From: Dehalococcoidia bacterium
GTDB lineage: Bacteria > Chloroflexota > Dehalococcoidia > GIF9 > AB-539-J10
Assembly: GCA_023129815.1 (NCBI GenBank)
Contig: JAGMBH010000004.1
Span: 1-16,799, forward strand
DNA length: 16,799 nucleotides
Reading direction: 5' to 3'
The position numbers and the translations under genes are program-made. Each line of letters opens with the position of its first letter. Position 1 is the first letter of the stretch. Under the pieces are notes generated by a model. The model was given only the letters and a program-made list of their open reading frames with translations. It was not told the DNA's origin and did not search any database. Positions 7,268-14,936 of the stretch are shown in pieces.

Positions 7268-8473
7268 ATGTCAGACAAGGCAGTTCTAGCTTACAGTGGT
7301 GGTCTGGATACCTCTGTAGCCATAAAATGGCTCAAGGAAAGATATAACCTGAAGGTTATCACTCTTACTGCGGATATAGGTGGCGATAGCAATCTCGAAG
7401 CTATCAGGCAAAAGGCACTCGATATAGGAGCGATAAAAGCGCTAGTAGTGGATGCCAAAGAAACTTTTATAAAATCCTTTGTTTTCCCCGCTCTTCAAAC
7501 TGATGCCCTTTATGAGGGTCAATATCCTCTAGCCACTGCGCTAGGGCGTCCTCTCATCGCCCAACTTTTAGTGGCTACGGCTAAAAAAGAAGGAGCTACT
7601 ATTGTAGCTCATGGCTGCACCGGCAAGGGCAACGACCAAGTAAGATTCGATGTAAGCATAGCCGCTCTGGCTCCTGAGCTCAAAGTGATAGCCCCAGCCA
7701 GAGAGTGGAATATGACCAGAGAGCAAACAATTGCCTATGCCCAAGAGCATAATATCCCTGTTCCGGCTACAACAGCTAGCCCATATTCAGTTGATGAAAA
7801 TTTGTGGGGAAGGAGCATTGAATGCGGCGCCCTGGAAGACCCCTGGAGTGAGCCTCCCAAGGATGTCTTTGCCTGGACAAAATCACTCGAAGAAACACCA
7901 GGACAACCTAGCTATGTGGAGATCGGTTTTGAAAAAGGAATACCGCTAAGCCTTGATGACGAAAAATTGGACGGGGTCACGCTTGTTCAGAGGATTCATG
8001 AGTTAGCCGGTGAGCATGGCATAGGCAGGATCGACCATGTGGAAAACAGATTAGTGGGCATAAAATCGAGGGAGGTTTATGAAGCACCAGCGGCTACTGT
8101 GCTGCTCAAAGCTCACCAAGCTTTAGAGGATCTGGTGCTGACCAAAGAGCAGCTCCGCTTTAAGGCAAAAGTAGCTAGCGAATATGCTGACCTTATTTAT
8201 AATGGGTTATGGTTTACCGGTCTCCGCCAAGACTTGGCTGCCTATGTGGAAAGTTCGCAAAGATATGTTACTGGCATAGTAAAGGTCAAGCTTTACAAAG
8301 GCAATTGCCAGATAGTAGGTAGAAAGTCTCCCTATTCTCTCTACAATTTCAGCTTGGCTACTTATGATAAAGGTGATGTCTTTGACCAGAGTGCCTCCCC
8401 CGGCTTTATTCACATCTGGGGTTTGCCGGTGAGAACTCAAGCAAGAGTGCAACCTGCAAAACCACCTGAATAG
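7268..8473 (+). CDS. argG: Argininosuccinate synthase
   Basis: ArgG joins citrulline and aspartate using ATP, the penultimate arginine step. The N-terminal ATP-pyrophosphatase loop AYSGGLDTS (8-16) is complete, and GCTGKGNDQVRFD and NLWGRSIE are the substrate-binding signatures of the family. The 401-residue length is standard. A strong AAGGAGG site lies 7 bases before the ATG. It is separated from argD by the palindromic repeat, where an argF gene would be placed in a full argCJBDFGH-type cluster; argH does not follow it either. The carbamoyltransferase and lyase must therefore be elsewhere if the pathway is complete. It may depend on read-through from argD or on a promoter inside or near the repeat. 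Confidence 0.97.
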   Translation: MSDKAVLAYSGGLDTSVAIKWLKERYNLKVITLTADIGGDSNLEAIRQKALDIGAIKALVVDAKETFIKSFVFPALQTDALYEGQYPLATALGRPLIAQLLVATAKKEGATIVAHGCTGKGNDQVRFDVSIAALAPELKVIAPAREWNMTREQTIAYAQEHNIPVPATTASPYSVDENLWGRSIECGALEDPWSEPPKDVFAWTKSLEETPGQPSYVEIGFEKGIPLSLDDEKLDGVTLVQRIHELAGEHGIGRIDHVENRLVGIKSREVYEAPAATVLLKAHQALEDLVLTKEQLRFKAKVASEYADLIYNGLWFTGLRQDLAAYVESSQRYVTGIVKVKLYKGNCQIVGRKSPYSLYNFSLATYDKGDVFDQSASPGFIHIWGLPVRTQARVQPAKPPE

Positions 8474-8487
8474 TAAAGGGGAATTCT

Positions 8488-9216
8488 TTGCACAACAATT
8501 CTCAATTAGCACGGGAAGGACATAGAGCACGGCTACGGGAGAAATTCAATAAATCTGGGGTGGCAGCATTCCTTGACTACGAAATTATTGAACTGCTGCT
8601 AACCCTGGGAACACCTCGCAAAGATTGTAAGCCACAGGCTAAGGAAGCGATAAACAGATTCAAAAGCTTAAGAGGAGTCCTGGAAGCCCCTCCGGGGGAA
8701 TTACAGAAAATTAAAGGAATTACTCCTTATAATACTTTCGTAATCAAGTTCGTGCAGGAGGTAGCCAGAGAATTCCTCAAAGAGCAGATTCTTAATAAAC
8801 CCTATTGCAAGTCCTCAAAAGAGGTTTTTGATTATCTCTACCACTCTATGCGAGACCTCAAAAAAGAGACCTTCAAAGTTATGTTCCTCAATGCCCAAAA
8901 TCAGGTAATCGAAGTAGAAAACCTCTTTGGAGGGACATTAACTGCTAGCGCCGTCTATCCCCGAGAAATCATCGAGAGAGCCATCAAAAACAATGCCACC
9001 GCTCTAATCTTTGCTCATAATCACCCTTCAGGAAATCCTGAGCCCAGCGATAATGACAAACAAATAACCAGGGATTTGGTCTTCGCTGGCAATATTATGC
9101 AGATTAAAGTCCTAGACCACATCATCATAGGCGATAATAGATACTTTAGCTTTGCCGACGAAAAGCTGATTGAAGAATACGAGTTGAATTTCTTAAACTT
9201 AAAGAGGCAAGGATAA
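8488..9216 (+). CDS. RadC-family JAB/MPN+ domain protein, copy 1
   Basis: This is a 242-residue protein of the RadC (UPF0758) family. The role is unsettled: the original radC repair phenotype in E. coli was reassigned, and members often sit in mobile or defence regions. Residues 1-100 form the N-terminal helical part, with GHRARLREKF near the start and a weak helix-hairpin-helix (LQKIKGITPYNTFV). The C-terminal JAMM metalloprotease-like motif is intact: HNHPSGNPEPSDND with H177, H179 and D190 as metal ligands. It uses TTG at 8488 behind a GGGG site; an N-terminus reading GHRxRLRExF is usual for one RadC subtype. It follows argG by 14 bases and opens the accessory block. It resembles the RadC at 9860-10585, about 55% identical by eye over the JAB domain. 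Confidence 0.88.
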   Translation: MHNNSQLAREGHRARLREKFNKSGVAAFLDYEIIELLLTLGTPRKDCKPQAKEAINRFKSLRGVLEAPPGELQKIKGITPYNTFVIKFVQEVAREFLKEQILNKPYCKSSKEVFDYLYHSMRDLKKETFKVMFLNAQNQVIEVENLFGGTLTASAVYPREIIERAIKNNATALIFAHNHPSGNPEPSDNDKQITRDLVFAGNIMQIKVLDHIIIGDNRYFSFADEKLIEEYELNFLNLKRQG

Positions 9217-9218
9217 TT

Positions 9219-9563
9219 ATGGAGAGCGAATTAGGCTGCTTAAATAAAAGAGAAGGAGCGGTAATAAACTCCTTTGTAAAAGAGCTAAAAGAAAAATTAG
9301 GAAATGAAATTGTATCTATACGGCTTTTCGGCTCTAAAGCAAGAGGAGATTTCTATCAAGATTCGGATATTGACATATTTATCCTGGTGAAGGAAAAGAC
9401 ATCATATATTCGTAGTAAATTAGCAGAGATAACTGCTAATTATGATATCGAATACGGCTTACCTCTATCTCCTGTTCTTTACGACCTATTTGAATACCAG
9501 AAGAACAAAGAATTAGGCTCTTTCTTCTTCGAAAATGTGGAAAAGGAGGGAATTCTTTTATGA
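9219..9563 (+). CDS. MNT-type minimal nucleotidyltransferase (MntA-like antitoxin)
   Basis: This is a 114-residue minimal nucleotidyltransferase. The active-site block reads LFGSKARGDFYQDSDIDIFIL: G38-S39, then D50 and D52 as metal-binding acids. The ending SFFFENVEKEGILL is typical of MNT proteins encoded directly before HEPN toxins. Characterised MntA antitoxins neutralise HEPN RNase toxins by adding AMP groups to them. It starts 2 bases after the radC stop and overlaps the next start by ATGA at 9560-9563, the standard MNT-HEPN arrangement. The partner is however degenerate here, so this looks like an orphaned antitoxin whose present target, if any, is unknown. Confidence 0.87.
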   Translation: MESELGCLNKREGAVINSFVKELKEKLGNEIVSIRLFGSKARGDFYQDSDIDIFILVKEKTSYIRSKLAEITANYDIEYGLPLSPVLYDLFEYQKNKELGSFFFENVEKEGILL

Positions 9564-9683
9564 GCCACGTAAATTTAGCTAAATACAGGATAGCTAAGGC
9601 AAAACCAAATTGACCATGCCCAAAAGTTCCTCGAAGAGTCTGAAAAGACGCTACTAAAAATGATGCAAGGTGCAAAGGAATGA
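9560..9683 (+). pseudogene. Decayed HEPN-domain toxin remnant
   Basis: From the ATG overlapping the MNT stop, the reading starts MSHVNLAKYRIAKA and stops at 9613. In a shifted frame from 9603 it continues NQIDHAQKFLEESEKTLLKM and stops at 9683. Joined, the two give a HEPN-like first-helix pattern (charged, AKYRxxKAxxxxxxAxxxLxE). The break is one base in the A-run at 9601-9604. Even after repair only about 40 residues remain, against roughly 110-140 for a HEPN domain, and the catalytic RxxxxH motif is missing. The gene is therefore truncated as well as frameshifted. The HEPN assignment rests on position behind MNT and helical pattern, not on a catalytic motif. Confidence 0.6.
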
Positions 9684-9713
9684 TTCTCACACTCCTGCTA
9701 TCGGAGTTTGAAA

Positions 9714-9827
9714 ATGGAACGACTAAGTCAGAGCGAAATTGAATTTATCACTCATTGTTTGAAGGAAGGCAAGCCTTTGCCAGATAGCTATCACTATAGA
9801 AGAAACGAGATAGGATTACTGCGGTGA
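9714..9827 (+). pseudogene. 37-residue ORF resembling the N-terminus of an adenine-specific DNA methyltransferase
   Basis: The ATG at 9714 opens a 37-residue frame containing LSQSEIEFITHCLKEGKPLP followed by DSYHY, ending at TGA 9825-9827. The pattern L-S-x-x-E-I-E-F-I-x-x-C-L-x-x-G-K-x-L-P is one I associate from memory with the beginning of some site-specific DNA methyltransferases (followed there by a long ETKKEYEL-type stretch), so this may be the stump of a lost methylase gene. No methylase motifs follow. It ends in a GTGA overlap with an upstream candidate start of the second radC gene. No convincing ribosome-binding site precedes it. It could alternatively be a short leader peptide. 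Confidence 0.4.
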
Positions 9828-9859
9828 GAGACCAGAACGACCAAAAGGAACGACACAGC

Positions 9860-10585
9860 ATGGGCGAAGAACGCTGGATAAAAAACCGCCCGGAGTCTGA
9901 AAGGCCTCGCGAGAAACTTCTGAAGTTTGGTCCAGAAACTCTCTCTAACGCCGAATTGCTTGCTATTTTTCTACGGACAGGCGTTAAGAGCAAAAGCGCA
10001 ATCCAGCTCGCGTCTGAGATTTTAGAAGCATTTGGTGGAGTCCGCGAACTGTGTACCGCTAAGATAGAAGACCTACAAAAGACGAAGGGAGTGGGTGTTG
10101 CCAAGATCGCTCAATTGAAAGCTGCTTTAGAACTCAGTAAAAGGTACCTTCAGGAGAATATTAGGCAAAAACCGATAGTCGAGAGTTCTAAAGAGGTCTT
10201 CGACCTTCTTTACCAAAGTATGCGAGACCTTGATTACGAGCTACTTAAGGTAATCCTCTTAAATGGTCAGAATCAGATAATTGACATTGTGGATGCCTTC
10301 AGAGGATCCATTACTTCGTCCAGTATTTACCCGCGAGAGATTGTAAAATTAGCTCTCAAGTATTCTGCGCCTGCACTTGTCTTTGTTCATAATCACCCTT
10401 CGGGAATCTCTAAACCAAGTGAAGGAGACAAGCATCTCACCAAAAAGCTTACCTTTGCCTGCATGATTGTCGGAATCAAGGTTCATGACCATATTGTTAT
10501 CGGTAATAATCAGTATTATAGTTTTGCTGACGACGGATTTATTCAGCTTTACGAGAAGGAATTTGAAAGGAGGATGGTAGAGTGA
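9860..10585 (+). CDS. radC: RadC-family JAB/MPN+ domain protein, copy 2
   Basis: This is a canonical-form RadC: N-terminus with the family string ESERPREKLLKFGPETLSNAELLAIFLRTG (quoted in two parts: ESERPREKLLKFG and PETLSNAELLAIFLRTG), a helix-hairpin-helix DLQKTKGVGVAKIAQL, and a JAB domain with the complete metal motif HNHPSGISKPSEGD. From ATG 9860 it is 241 residues, with AAAAGGA 10 bases upstream; the frame is open back to GTG 9824, which overlaps the stop of the 37-residue ORF and is the alternative start. Its stop overlaps the methylase start (GTGA at 10582-10585), so it is coupled to the restriction-modification genes and may act with them, although no biochemical role is established for RadC. 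Copy 1 lies about 640 bases upstream, suggesting duplication or nested insertion. Confidence 0.92.
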   Translation: MGEERWIKNRPESERPREKLLKFGPETLSNAELLAIFLRTGVKSKSAIQLASEILEAFGGVRELCTAKIEDLQKTKGVGVAKIAQLKAALELSKRYLQENIRQKPIVESSKEVFDLLYQSMRDLDYELLKVILLNGQNQIIDIVDAFRGSITSSSIYPREIVKLALKYSAPALVFVHNHPSGISKPSEGDKHLTKKLTFACMIVGIKVHDHIVIGNNQYYSFADDGFIQLYEKEFERRMVE

Positions 10586-12372
10586 GCTTGGTAAAATATC
10601 AACGAACGGACAGTCTTCAGGAGAAGGAAGACAAAATATACGATGTTGTTCGTCAAAGATGGGTTAGAGCTACCCAAGAGGAAAAGGTAAGGCAAGCGTT
10701 GGTAGCCTCTATTACCAAAGATCTGGGCTACCCCTTAGAGAGGATTGCGGAAGAGGTTCCTATCAAGATGGGCTCGACCTATGCTAGCAAGAAGGCAGAC
10801 GTTGTCATTTTTACAGATAAGACAAAGGAGATCCCACATATCATCTTTGAGTCTAAGAAACCTAGTCGCAAGGATGGCGTGGAGCAGTTGAAATCCTACA
10901 TAAATGCCACAGGCGCTCCTTACGGAGCCTGGACCAACGGCACCGAAGAAGTTATCCTATTCCGAAAAGACCCCAATATTTTTGAATATCTAACAAGACT
11001 TCCTGCTGTAAGTGAGGATATAGACGATGTAAAGCAACCCATTAGAAAAACAGATTTGCGTCCAATAGAAAATCTCAAGGAGATGGTCCAAGACGTTGAA
11101 AACACGGTTCTTGCTAACGCTGGTGTGAGTGCCTTCGATGGACTATTCCCTCTGATTTTTGCCAAATTGTGGGACGAATTCGATAAGGGACCAGATGATA
11201 TCATGGAATTTAGAACCACTACATCCTCTCCACAAGACCAAGCCAGACGCTTCAGGAGTATCTTCTTAAAAGCTATAGGAAAGTGGGGAGATGTGCTCTA
11301 TGAGAACGACTGGCCCGACTTGTCCCCCGAGGCACTGCTAACAATTGCCTCTGCTCTTCAGGAATACCGCTTTTCTCATGCCGATCTCGACATCATTGAT
11401 GCTGCCTTTGAGTATATGATCAACCCTGAGCAAAAAGCGGACAAGGGGCAATTCTTTACGCCTCGCCCCATTGTCAGAATGGCAGTTAAAATGCTTAACC
11501 CAAAGCCTAATGAGTTAGCTATTGACCCTGCCTGTGGCCCTTGTGGCTTTATGATACACGCACTCCGTTGGGTGACCGATGATTACATTAAGCCAAAATA
11601 TGGTGTTGAATGGGAGGCTCACCGAACAGATTACGCTCGCTCAAATCTTTTTGCCATCGATTTTGACTCACGCCTGGTAAAGGTAGCTAAGTCGATGATG
11701 CTCATCGCCGGAGATGGAAGGACTCATGTTTACAAGGTAAATTCCCTTGACCCCAGAGAATGGAGAAATCGCACCGATGGATTGCTGAGTGTCATAACGG
11801 ATGAAAAATTTGATGTCCTGATGACCAATCCGCCCTTCGCTGGCAATATCAGCCAACCCGAAATTCTTGGTACCTTCGATTTAGCCTATAAAGGTGACCC
11901 TACCAAGCACGAGAGATTGAACAGGCTTACTCGTGACGTCCTCTTTATTGAAAGGTGTCTTCGATTCCTAAAACCAGGCGGTCGAATGGCAATTGTTCTT
12001 CCTCAGGGGAATCTCAATAATACCACCGCCGCGTACATTCGCAGATTTGTTATGGATAAAGCTCGCATACTTGCCGTTGTGGGAATGCATGTCAATACCT
12101 TCAAGCCATTTACTGGAACCAAGACCAGCGTTCTCTTCCTTCAAAAATGGCACCTTGAAGGCGTGAAGTTAGACGACTATCCCATCTTCATGGCAGTTAA
12201 TGAAAAATCCCTTAAGGATAACAGTGGGAATTATATCTTTGCGAGGGGTCCAGATGGCAAGCCGCTGAAAGACGAGCAAGGAAGACCAATTATTGAACAT
12301 GACCTTAATGAGATTGCCGATGCCTTCATAGAATTTGCTAAAGAGCAAAGCTTGGATTTCTGGAGGGAATGA
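10582..12372 (+). CDS. Fused HsdR_N-like nuclease domain and N6-adenine DNA methyltransferase (HsdM-like)
   Basis: This 596-residue protein appears to combine modification and a nuclease-fold domain. Residues about 33-130 resemble the N-terminal domain of type I HsdR: D73 in KKADVVIF, E90-S-K92 in IIFESKKP, and the QxxxY motif at Q102-Y106 followed by AWTNG, the PD-(D/E)xK pattern. Residues about 270-590 are an N6-adenine methylase: GQFFTPRPIV (289-298), the SAM loop DPACGPCGF (315-323) and catalytic NPPF (416-419). Motif I differs from the usual DPACGTGGF (P for T, C for G). GTG 10582 is used, with AAAGGAGG 8 bases upstream. An S subunit follows after one base. No helicase motor subunit is visible, so the layout resembles BcgI-like type IIB enzymes. 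The nuclease domain might instead be regulatory. Confidence 0.88.
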   Translation: MSLVKYQRTDSLQEKEDKIYDVVRQRWVRATQEEKVRQALVASITKDLGYPLERIAEEVPIKMGSTYASKKADVVIFTDKTKEIPHIIFESKKPSRKDGVEQLKSYINATGAPYGAWTNGTEEVILFRKDPNIFEYLTRLPAVSEDIDDVKQPIRKTDLRPIENLKEMVQDVENTVLANAGVSAFDGLFPLIFAKLWDEFDKGPDDIMEFRTTTSSPQDQARRFRSIFLKAIGKWGDVLYENDWPDLSPEALLTIASALQEYRFSHADLDIIDAAFEYMINPEQKADKGQFFTPRPIVRMAVKMLNPKPNELAIDPACGPCGFMIHALRWVTDDYIKPKYGVEWEAHRTDYARSNLFAIDFDSRLVKVAKSMMLIAGDGRTHVYKVNSLDPREWRNRTDGLLSVITDEKFDVLMTNPPFAGNISQPEILGTFDLAYKGDPTKHERLNRLTRDVLFIERCLRFLKPGGRMAIVLPQGNLNNTTAAYIRRFVMDKARILAVVGMHVNTFKPFTGTKTSVLFLQKWHLEGVKLDDYPIFMAVNEKSLKDNSGNYIFARGPDGKPLKDEQGRPIIEHDLNEIADAFIEFAKEQSLDFWRE

Positions 12373-12373
12373 A

Positions 12374-13735
12374 ATGACAGTCAAGTCCATTGTCAAAGTG
12401 TCAGAACTTGAGGGGGCTAAAAGGCTAGATGCAGAGTATTACCAGCCAAAATACTTACGGGCTAAAGATATTCTTAAACGGAGAAGAGCAATCCAACTTG
12501 GAGAGCTCCTTAGCGACATAAGTTATGGAATCTATACCGAACCCAATTACGTTGACGAAGGCACCGATTTCATCCGAGCTCTGAATCTCCAAGAGTACTC
12601 AATAGAAGGTAAGGTGCTTAAAGTTCGTCCCGCTGTAATCCCTAGCCAGAGATATCTTTTAAAAGCGGGGGATATCCTTATTGTTCGCAGCGGTGCCAAT
12701 GTTGGGAATGTCGGCATTATTGTGGAGCGCTTCACCGGGGCAACTTTTGGATCCTACACCATTCGGCTTCGGCTAAAGGACATAATCAACCCTTACTATG
12801 TCTATATTCTTTTCAAGACAAAATTTGGTCGTCTGCAAACCCTCAGATTTCGAACAGGCCTTGCCCAGCCGAATATCAACATCCCCAATTTGAAACTCCT
12901 CGAGATTGTGAATCAAGTCCCAGCTACAGAACAGAAGAGGATTGAACACTTGGTCAGGACATCACACCAAGCAACCTTGGAGTCCGAAACCCGCTACCTC
13001 CAAGCCGAGCAAATGATACTGGATGAATTGAGGTGGGATAAGCTTGACCTCTCTCAGCCCAAGTCATATGCTGTCGCCCTTAGCCAAGCCAATAAGGTCA
13101 ACCGTATGGATGCTGAGCACTTCCAACCCAAGTATGACCGTCTGCTCCAGCATATTGCCAAGAGAGGTAACCCCGCTTATCTAAGGAATTTAGTAACTCA
13201 ACCTATTAAGCGGGGCTTCCAGCCCACCTATGTAGAGCAAGGCGAGGTTATTGTTATTAATAGTCAACATTTAGGACGCTACCTTCTGAATATCGAAGCT
13301 ACAGAGCGCACCGATGATACCTTTTGGAAGAGTAACAAATACTGCCAAGTGCGAAAGAACGATGTCCTGCTTTATTCCACTGGTGCCTATGTTGGACGCA
13401 CCAACGCTTGGTTTGGAGACCAACGAGCAATTGGCAGTAACCATGTGACTATAATTCGTCCCAATGCTACATGTAATCCCCTTTACCTCTCAGTTTACCT
13501 CAATGCCCTTCCAGGGTTGATGCAAGCTGAGAGATGGGCTTCAGGTTCAGGACAGCGGGAGATCTACCCTGAGGATACCGCTCGCTTTGTAATTCAGCTT
13601 CCTTCAATGGAGTTTCAACAACACATCGCTGATTTGGTGACGCAATCCTGGCATGCCCGCCAGAAAGCAACAAATCTTCTGGAAGAGGCAAAGAAAAGGG
13701 TTGAGGACATGATTGAGGGAGCCGTTTCCGGTTGA
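12374..13735 (+). CDS. hsdS: Type I-like restriction-modification specificity subunit (two TRDs)
   Basis: This is a 453-residue HsdS-type protein that would set the bipartite DNA target of the preceding methylase. It shows the internal duplication of the family: KRLDAEYYQPKYLRAKDIL near residue 16 and NRMDAEHFQPKYDRLLQHI about 225 residues later each open a half, and each half has a target-recognition domain (VGNVGIIVERFTGATFG in the first, VGRTNAWFGDQRAIGSN in the second) followed by a helical spacer rich in E, K and L. The start ATG 12374 has GGAGGG 6 bases upstream and lies 1 base after the methylase stop. The frame is open 39 bases further up, but that start would lie inside the methylase gene. 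Both halves look intact. Confidence 0.93.
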   Translation: MTVKSIVKVSELEGAKRLDAEYYQPKYLRAKDILKRRRAIQLGELLSDISYGIYTEPNYVDEGTDFIRALNLQEYSIEGKVLKVRPAVIPSQRYLLKAGDILIVRSGANVGNVGIIVERFTGATFGSYTIRLRLKDIINPYYVYILFKTKFGRLQTLRFRTGLAQPNINIPNLKLLEIVNQVPATEQKRIEHLVRTSHQATLESETRYLQAEQMILDELRWDKLDLSQPKSYAVALSQANKVNRMDAEHFQPKYDRLLQHIAKRGNPAYLRNLVTQPIKRGFQPTYVEQGEVIVINSQHLGRYLLNIEATERTDDTFWKSNKYCQVRKNDVLLYSTGAYVGRTNAWFGDQRAIGSNHVTIIRPNATCNPLYLSVYLNALPGLMQAERWASGSGQREIYPEDTARFVIQLPSMEFQQHIADLVTQSWHARQKATNLLEEAKKRVEDMIEGAVSG

Positions 13736-13814
13736 GGAGAAGAAAAAAGCAATCTGTGAAGCTGCGTCAAATGGCATTGCCCATAAATTTAAACTGTAAT
13801 TTCGGGGAGGATAT

Positions 13815-14669
13815 GTGGAACCACTTTCGATAGTGGTAATAAGTGCTGCTGTGGGTGGAGTAACTGGGAAGCTAATTGAGCGTGCCTGGGGTTTGGGGGA
13901 GAAATGGCTATCAAGCTACTTCAAAGATCACCTTCCAAAAGCTAGAGAGTCGGCAGAGCAAAATACACTACAATTCTTAGACGACCTTGCTAAAAGAGTG
14001 CACGTCCTTGAAACCAAAACAGCAGAGGAGAAAGGAAGCTTAAAATCATTGGAGGCTGTACTAGAGAACCCTGATTTTTCAGCTTTACTTCAAAAAGCTA
14101 TCTTGACTTCCTCTCATACAGACAACTTAGAGAAGCATCGAATACTTTCAAGAATAATTGCAGAGAGGCTAAGCTCTGCCTCGGAAGACCTTGTGACTTT
14201 GACTAGCTCACTCGCGTGTGACGCCATCGAGTATCTTGGTATTAGGCACTTACATACACTTGGAGTTTGTATCACCGTTTTTGCAATAAGGCCTGACCCT
14301 TTTCCACCTCCCACTATTCGTAAGGAGGTATTCTGGATTTGGTATCCACAGTGGTGGCAAAAAAGACTTGCACCCATGCTTGATAATGCTAGCTGCACCC
14401 AGCTTGACCTTTTACATTTAATGGGAGCCTCTTGTATTCATTACGAGCCTATTATAACTAGAGACCTAAAACAAATGCTTAACCCTCCAAAGGAGTCTGG
14501 ACTGAAATGGCAAGTTGATGACTTCATCACCAAAAATCCTACTGGAGTCAAACTTAATCAGTTGTGGGAGCAAGGCTTAAAATCAGTGACGCCAACATCC
14601 GTTGGGCAGTTGATAGGAATCTATGTAGCTGATGAGCTGACTGGTGGGATAACTAAAGTCAATTGGTAA
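13815..14669 (+). CDS. Uncharacterised protein resembling the LPO_1073/Vpar_1526 family
   Basis: This is a 284-residue protein of unknown function. From memory it resembles the family named LPO_1073/Vpar_1526, chiefly in the middle: ENPDFSALLQKAILTSSHTD, EKHRILSRIIAERL and SLACDAIEYL (about 84-141). The first 30 residues contain a hydrophobic-amphipathic stretch (LSIVVISAAVGGVTGKLIERAW) that might touch a membrane or form a helix. A charged helical region follows (about 45-80). The centre holds an aromatic-rich segment FWIWYPQWWQ. The start is GTG 13815 behind GGGGAGG at a short spacing of 4; an overlapping ATG at 13813 leads to an immediate stop. It lies 79 bases after hsdS on the same strand. 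Its place beside a restriction system suggests, but does not show, an accessory or defence role. Confidence 0.65.
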   Translation: MEPLSIVVISAAVGGVTGKLIERAWGLGEKWLSSYFKDHLPKARESAEQNTLQFLDDLAKRVHVLETKTAEEKGSLKSLEAVLENPDFSALLQKAILTSSHTDNLEKHRILSRIIAERLSSASEDLVTLTSSLACDAIEYLGIRHLHTLGVCITVFAIRPDPFPPPTIRKEVFWIWYPQWWQKRLAPMLDNASCTQLDLLHLMGASCIHYEPIITRDLKQMLNPPKESGLKWQVDDFITKNPTGVKLNQLWEQGLKSVTPTSVGQLIGIYVADELTGGITKVNW

Positions 14670-14682
14670 TTTAACCCAAAAT

Positions 14683-14808
14683 ATGCCTAAGAAAAACAGA
14701 GTGGGACAATATCAGAATTTCACCTCAACGCTTGAGGCAGATTTAGACGAGGAACAAAGGCATATTGAAATTGGAATCCCCACCACTTATTTAGTCAAAA
14801 CTGGTTGA
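14683..14808 (+). CDS. Possible 41-residue hypothetical protein
   Basis: A short frame begins MPKKNRVGQYQNF 13 bases after the preceding gene and ends with YLVKTG. It is basic at the start and acidic in the middle (EADLDEEQRH). There is no clear ribosome-binding site and no family I recognise. It may be a small gene, a remnant of a longer one, or chance. Confidence 0.25.
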   Translation: MPKKNRVGQYQNFTSTLEADLDEEQRHIEIGIPTTYLVKTG

Positions 14809-14936
14809 CAAATAGGAGGGTAAATAGCAAGGCTACACCCCAGTGCTTAAAGGTAACTAGAAAACTGCACATTTCGTCATGTTGTTACTAATTAGGCGAC
14901 GTACTGTGCCGCAGTAAACGATAAATCACGTCATCA

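Noticed and set aside
10582..11000. Gene might be an hsdR restriction subunit
   Set aside because: Only the N-terminal HsdR-like domain is present; the rest has methylase motifs (DPACG, NPPF) and no helicase motifs.
12335..12373. Longer hsdS start inside the methylase gene
   Set aside because: The ATG at 12374 has a strong GGAGGG site and follows the methylase stop by one base; the extra 13 residues do not look like an HsdS start.
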